The notes beneath the pieces are model-generated. The model saw only the letters and a program-made list of their open reading frames with translations. It searched no databases and was not told the origin of the DNA. A stretch of 64,000 nt of DNA from Glossina fuscipes (lineage: Eukaryota > Arthropoda > Insecta > Diptera > Glossinidae), in contig NW_023998476.1 in NCBI RefSeq assembly GCF_014805625.2, positions 1-64,000 on the forward strand. The letters run 5' to 3'. Positions 59,470 through 64,000 of this stretch are shown here, piece after piece. The first letter of the stretch is position 1, and every line of letters starts with the position of its first letter. The position numbers were made by a program, and so were the translations under genes.

Positions 59470-59865
59470 ATATTTATTATAAAAATACAATTTCTGGAGC
59501 CATTACGAAGTATTGGTGCCAATTTTACGTGAAAAAGGTTTTGAAATAAAAGCTCTTTGGGGACGAGCCGTAAAAGAAGCGGAAGAGTTTTCATCATCCC
59601 AAAACATCGCTTTTTTATCAACAAAATTGATGATGTTTTATTACGAAAAGACGTGGATTTATATTTGTAGAATGTTAACCGTTTTTGCACGCTGAAATTT
59701 CTGTGAAGGGACTAGGTGTAGGGAAACATGTTGTGTGTGATAAGCCAATGAGCCTGAATCAATCCGATGCTATGAAAATGGTGAGGGCGGTTATTATCCT
59801 ACCTTGATTTTTTTGTTAAATCATTCACTGCGTTTTCTGCTAGGTAAATTTATCGTTATTCTTTA
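59470..59865 (+). pseudogene. GFOD-like (Gfo/Idh/MocA oxidoreductase) gene fragment
   Basis: Reads HYEVLVPILREKGFEIKALW, GRAVKEAEEFSSSQNIAFLS, then shifts frame to STKIDDVLLRKDVDL, shifts again to AEISVKGLGVGKHVVCDKPM (the conserved dinucleotide-fold continuation), and again to GYYPTLIFLLNHSLRFLLG. Aligned from memory to human GFOD1 (VIIPLLKDEGFAVKALWGR; GKNVICD; YYPKLMSIMGNVLRFLP), the order is correct, but at least three indels break it. It covers about the first third of the protein only. Function lost. Confidence 0.75.
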
Positions 59866-60250
59866 ATTAAAACCAAATGGAGGCATATCACTGTTAATGA
59901 TATAATTTATATAGTCTCCAATTAAAGAAGTATCAAGTTCAAGTAAAAGCTGCTTACTTTTAACTTTTAATATATTTATATAGTTTACGTAAAAGATTAC
60001 ACTTTCTTTGTCAGCATTCACACATATGAAACGTTGTTTACATAATGATATGATTGATCCGTTGAGTGAAATATCCTTAATATATTACATATATATTATC
60101 GTGTGGAACGGGATGCTATACTTCGCACTTCGATACAATGCCCTTGTGTTGAAAATTGAAGATTATAAAATAGATTGCCTTTACAAAACATGAGGAAATT
60201 GTGTAAGCACACGAAATATCGTAGATTTAGAATTAATCTCATACTTTTGG

Positions 60251-60799
60251 ATGGATCCTATTACCAACCCACCGCTTCTTTATACAAACAAAAATAATGG
60301 TATTGGAGTTCGCACAAAAAGGCCACCGGTTGAGAAAACAGTCGCCTTATCTCTGGAAGATGCACATTTTGGTTGCGCAGGAATAACAGAAAAACGCAAT
60401 AAACTTTATAACTCCATATATCACCTGGGATCACTGCTTTTTCCTTTAAAGAAGAGGGAGATCGATATCGCACGAAAATTTCTTTGATATAATTCCTTCT
60501 GATATAATATTTATTGTCGAAGACAAACCACATGATGTGTTTAAGAGACGTAACCTTTACAATATTTTTGATGCTCATAAAACTATTTTGTGAGGTCCTA
60601 ACTGGATTCCGATTCGTTATTGAAACCTTGGATAAACGGAAAATGAAAGCTTCTTCTATTAGCGATGTAGTTATACCAGATTACGTCAAAATCCTTCGAA
60701 CAAAGGATTACCGAAATATAAACCTGTTGATGACATCCGCGATCGAGGTGTGCAAACTTACGAGTATGGGGACTTTGTAATAGAATGCATGATAGAATG
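60251..60799 (+). pseudogene. DnaJ/Hsp40 (DNAJB-type) C-terminal domain relic
   Basis: Pieces in shifting frames: PPVEKTVALSLEDAHFGC (60320-60380, family KxxxLxLEDLFFGC), SDIIFIVEDKPHDVFKRRN-like sequence at about 60497-60560 (family ADIIFIVxxKPHPRFxRxxxxL), LTGFRFVIETLDKRKMKAS (60597-60655; family ALTGCTVEVRTLDGR), DVVIPDY, and GLPKYKPVDDI with YGDFVIECMIE to a stop at 60799 (family GEGLPxxxxPxxxGDLIVEF). This is the substrate-binding C-terminus of type II Hsp40; the J domain is absent. Several frameshifts and stops. Closest remembered relatives are the DNAJB13/DNAJB1 group. Confidence 0.72.
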
Positions 60800-61013
60800 A
60801 AAAGTAGGAAGTAAGTTGAACCATTGTCCCTTGTAGCGTTGAACCTAATAATTTATTTTAGTTAAATTCCCCGAATATCTAATCACCGCAATGATATTGC
60901 TGACTGACAGTTTCTTCACCGATTTCCAGGCATTGGAGTAAAAAAACAGCCAAAGAAATTGCAATACTGTCAAAATGCAACAATGGATTATTAGTCTTAA
61001 ACTAGGTTTGACA

Positions 61014-61019
61014 TTTATT
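61014..61019 (-). terminator. Probable Vps35 polyadenylation signal
   Basis: AATAAA on the minus strand about 207 bases past the Vps35 stop codon; a second lies near 60853. Confidence 0.45.
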
Positions 61020-61225
61020 GGGAAAAACGAAAGTTAAACTGAAAAGTTTACTTGTGTAGTTCAACTTATTATCTTTTAATGATATTTTCTATGTTATGCA
61101 GAAAATTGGTAATACTATAAAAAAAGCAACGTCTAAAATGGTTTGTATAGAAACTGAAATTTTTCAATTTCAATCATATTGAAGATTTGAATCCATCACC
61201 GATTTTTTTGAATATTTCAGTGTTT

Positions 61226-64000
61226 TTAGTTAATGGTAATTCCAGCGAATGAAACATCTAAGCCCAAATCATTTGATTCCGTACGACTCTTAATATGCGC
61301 TAAAGTGTTGTTGTAGTGAAGTTCGATTTGCTTAGTTTCTTCACTGGGTTCCAAGTTTGGCAATTCTTCACTAATTTTGCCAATTAACTGTTTGCAGAGG
61401 GAAAAGGAAAAACATCGAAAGTGTTACTTCATAATGAAATTGTCATTTAGTAGTAGATTCACTTACCTGATTCAGCATAGCAACTGTTATTAAAGAGTTG
61501 CCTCGTTCGAAATAAAATAGGTAGTGATTTAACAATTCCACATATAGTTGCACCTGAACTCCAGTGTCTAAACATTGCGAAGCAATGCGGGCACCTTTCT
61601 TTAAACAATCTAGGGTCTTTTTTTCATCGCGCATTTCTTTGCCATTTTGCCTAAGGACGTTAATATGTATTATAGTTTAAAAGAACAAGAAATATATATT
61701 TGCTATGGAATCCATAAATAAAACATTTTATGGTGTCTTCATTGTGGTAGCCAAATATATCGCAAGCGTAAGGGTTATATCTTTGTATCTGGATCTTAGA
61801 GGGTAAGTTTTGGCAAATATTTAAGTCACACGTTATAGATTGCGCATATTATTGTCGTTATTTTGAATGTTCTAATACAATTGCTGATCAGTTATGGACG
61901 TGCGCTCGGTTAGCAAAATATTGGAAAATGTTGCAAGTGAATCGTTAAAATATCTATAAGCATAGACGTAAGTCGGTGGCTATTCAATATATTTAATTTA
62001 TAATTTTATTTTACATTAATAATTTAATAGTAAAACTCTTTATTGTTAGACTTGTTTCTCTAAGCTAAACTGACTAAGTCAATCAATTCAAGATCGCACA
62101 GCGAATACGGTGCCTGGGGGATGTCGATAGTCGGCCAAAGTGGAGAAAGTCAGCATAGGCTACTTTTTGAATGTAACGAAAGCATATACATGCTCCGATA
62201 TTTAACTTACAATCTCAGTTTTTATAACTTGTAAAGATCTTACTCTTAACAGTCGGACAGACATAGATAAATCGAATCTAAACCTCGACATAATTAAGTC
62301 TGCATTCATTTCTGAATTCAAGTCTGTATTCATTTTTCATTCATTCTTTCAACTATTTTAAGCGAAATGAGAAAACAGTTGCTGCATTTCTAATTTCATG
62401 GTGACTGGTAAGATTTACCCTATTCTTGCTACTCACTTTGCGCTCCAGAAAAGTGCAGCACAAGCAACAACACCTCTGCATTGGTCTGGTTTCTTAAGGA
62501 GTTTTGATGCCGCTAAAGCGCAATTAGTGCGTAGAGGTTCGGCGTTTTCTTCACTAAAGCAAGTCATTTGCTCAAATGTTGACATAATAAGTGTAATTGC
62601 CGCTAGCTGCGCTTTCGAATCGGAAATTTCATCTTCATATAATGAAAAAGCCTGCGTCATAAATTCGTAGGCTACAGTTTCATGATTCGAGTGCCCAATC
62701 ACGCCGATGACTAAGGCTCCTTGCAAATATAACCGCAGAGCTAATTCGGGCAATTCAGCCTTCGCTAAAGGTGAAATCGTTGAATGGCAATATTGTATAA
62801 TCTTTTGACATTTCTTGTCCCAGTTCTCATCTTGATCAGCTATAGATTTATATCTATACGCTAGTTGATAAGCAGAAAAAATTAAAGGTGGCAAGACATG
62901 CTTTATACGTTGACAGCCGCCTGCACCCAAGTGTTTTCGAGCTATTTGTAAGATTTTGTATTGCATGTCTGGTTCCTCTGATTTCATTAAATGTACAAAA
63001 CTAAAGAGAAAATGGATCGTAAGGAAAGGTATGCTTTTTTTGATATTTCCACCAGCTAACTTACCGAGCTACAATGCCTTGTTCTTCTGCAAATTCTTCA
63101 AGGTCGCCTATTTCAACATCATTTCTGTTGGCCAATTCTTCGTCATCTTTTATGAGTGGAGTAATTAAATTGAGTACAGCGTCCGCTTCATCGGCAGTAG
63201 GTATTAAGGTTTCGTATTCCAAAATATTCATAACAAGATATAGAGCCAATGTTTTCCGAGACGTATGATCGAATTTATCGAGAAGAGGACAAAAGTTGTT
63301 CAGTTGTATTATTGTTAAAACGTTATTGTAAAAGTCAATACATATGCGCAATAGGCGAGATAATTCCTGGTTGACCGACAGCATATGAGATATACTAAAA
63401 AAAAAAAAAAAAAAGTAGAAAGTGGCTTAACAAGGTCAATCAAGGTTTCGTTGTGCAAACATACTAGTGCATGTTGAGACGCTCTAAAATTTGTGTGGTT
63501 GTGCCTAACACTTTGTCGACATAATCAACGCGTTCTGGATAAACTTTCTGGGCTAGACTCAATAATGCCACTTGTAAAGATATAGTATCCTCCAGCGGCA
63601 TGTCGGTACGTGTCTGAAAAATGGCAATCTTTCATTATACATTTAATTTGCATTTATTTCACAAGTTTACTTGAACAACATTAGCCACTTGTGCGCTAAA
63701 AACGTCAAATAATTGCACTTCAGGCGGTATTATGGATTCGATATGAGTGCCGCTAGTCTGAATATAATACATTGCGTTTATTTAATAGAAAGAAAAGAAC
63801 AAACTTCCTCTTTTACCTTTCCACTTCGTTGATTGTAAGTCGCTAAGCGATCTATTAAGCAAATAATAATATTTTTTACATTCACGCCAACTTCTAATTG
63901 GGCGCACGACTTCAGGAATGGGTCTAAAGTTTGTAAGTGGAACTCATCCGGAAAGACTTGGATAATACATTCCATTAAATACTCTTGAGCTATAGCGTCA
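61226..64000 (-). CDS. Vps35: Vps35 retromer subunit, C-terminal part (runs off the window)
   Basis: Minus-strand exons: 64000-63817 (partial), 63757-63671, 63613-63465, 63394-63065, 63000-62437, 61650-61467 and 61387-61226. They encode the C-terminal alpha-solenoid: [153 protein letters not shown] and [20 protein letters not shown], ending GITIN. Co-linear with human VPS35 throughout. It forms the retromer core with Vps26 and Vps29 on endosomes; this C-terminal half carries the Vps29-binding surface. No interruption seen. The first exons lie beyond 64000. Confidence 0.95.
61651..62436 (-). other. Vps35 intron, 786 bp
   Basis: gtgagtag to cttag between the exons ending LFWSAK and starting QNGKEM. 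No feature recognised; much larger than the other Vps35 introns in view (about 30-80 bp). Confidence 0.7.

Overview
The window is nuclear DNA from a higher fly (Diptera, Brachycera). It is AT-rich, has GT-AG introns from about 50 bp to 9 kb, and carries four genes whose products can be read almost end to end: filzig (flz, a trypsin-like serine protease, + strand), baboon (babo, activin-type type I receptor kinase, - strand), Als2 (RCC1/DH/PH/MORN/VPS9 protein, + strand) and the 3' part of Vps35 (retromer core, - strand, running off the right edge). All exon boundaries were placed by eye from splice signals. The summed exons of flz, of Als2 and of all three babo isoforms are exact multiples of three. 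Fragments of jockey-like, I/LOA-like and mariner elements fit a fly; I cannot name the species.

Layout. 1-6250: intergenic, with a decayed jockey-like LINE (about 1340-3110, -) and dispersed repeats. 6254-19965: flz, with a 9.1-kb first intron full of repeats and a mariner relic, then one 3-kb exon and five short exons for the protease domain. 20000-29500: intergenic, with relics of RNase H-bearing LINEs (about 22020-22380, 24360-26950 and 28430-29500, all -), a GC-rich stretch and an array of near-palindromes. 29830-30920: relic of a bchs/WDFY3-like gene. 32390-33300: nuclear copy of mitochondrial DNA (ND5 joined to ND3). 34790-36070: two broken gustatory receptor pieces. 38501-44458: babo. 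45669-50617: Als2, head to head with babo. 52660-60800: a graveyard with an apparently near full-length LINE inserted in a coding exon, followed by PDHB-like, GFOD-like and DnaJ-like fragments. 61226-64000: Vps35.

The intact genes have unrelated jobs: extracellular proteolysis in cuticle or tracheal matrix (flz), activin/dawdle/myoglianin signalling (babo), Rab5/Rac endosomal control (Als2) and endosome-to-Golgi or plasma-membrane retrieval (Vps35). Als2 and Vps35 both act on endosomes, but no co-regulation can be inferred from position.

The most unusual trait is the density of broken pieces of ordinary nuclear and mitochondrial genes (bchs, ND5/ND3, two Gr pieces, a coiled-coil gene, Pdhb, Gfod, DnaJ) among intact genes. 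That pattern is more typical of a poorly recombining or heterochromatic region than of compact fly euchromatin. The clearest single event is the LINE insertion at 53205-58850: its 12-bp target duplication lets the coding frame be read straight across the insertion point.
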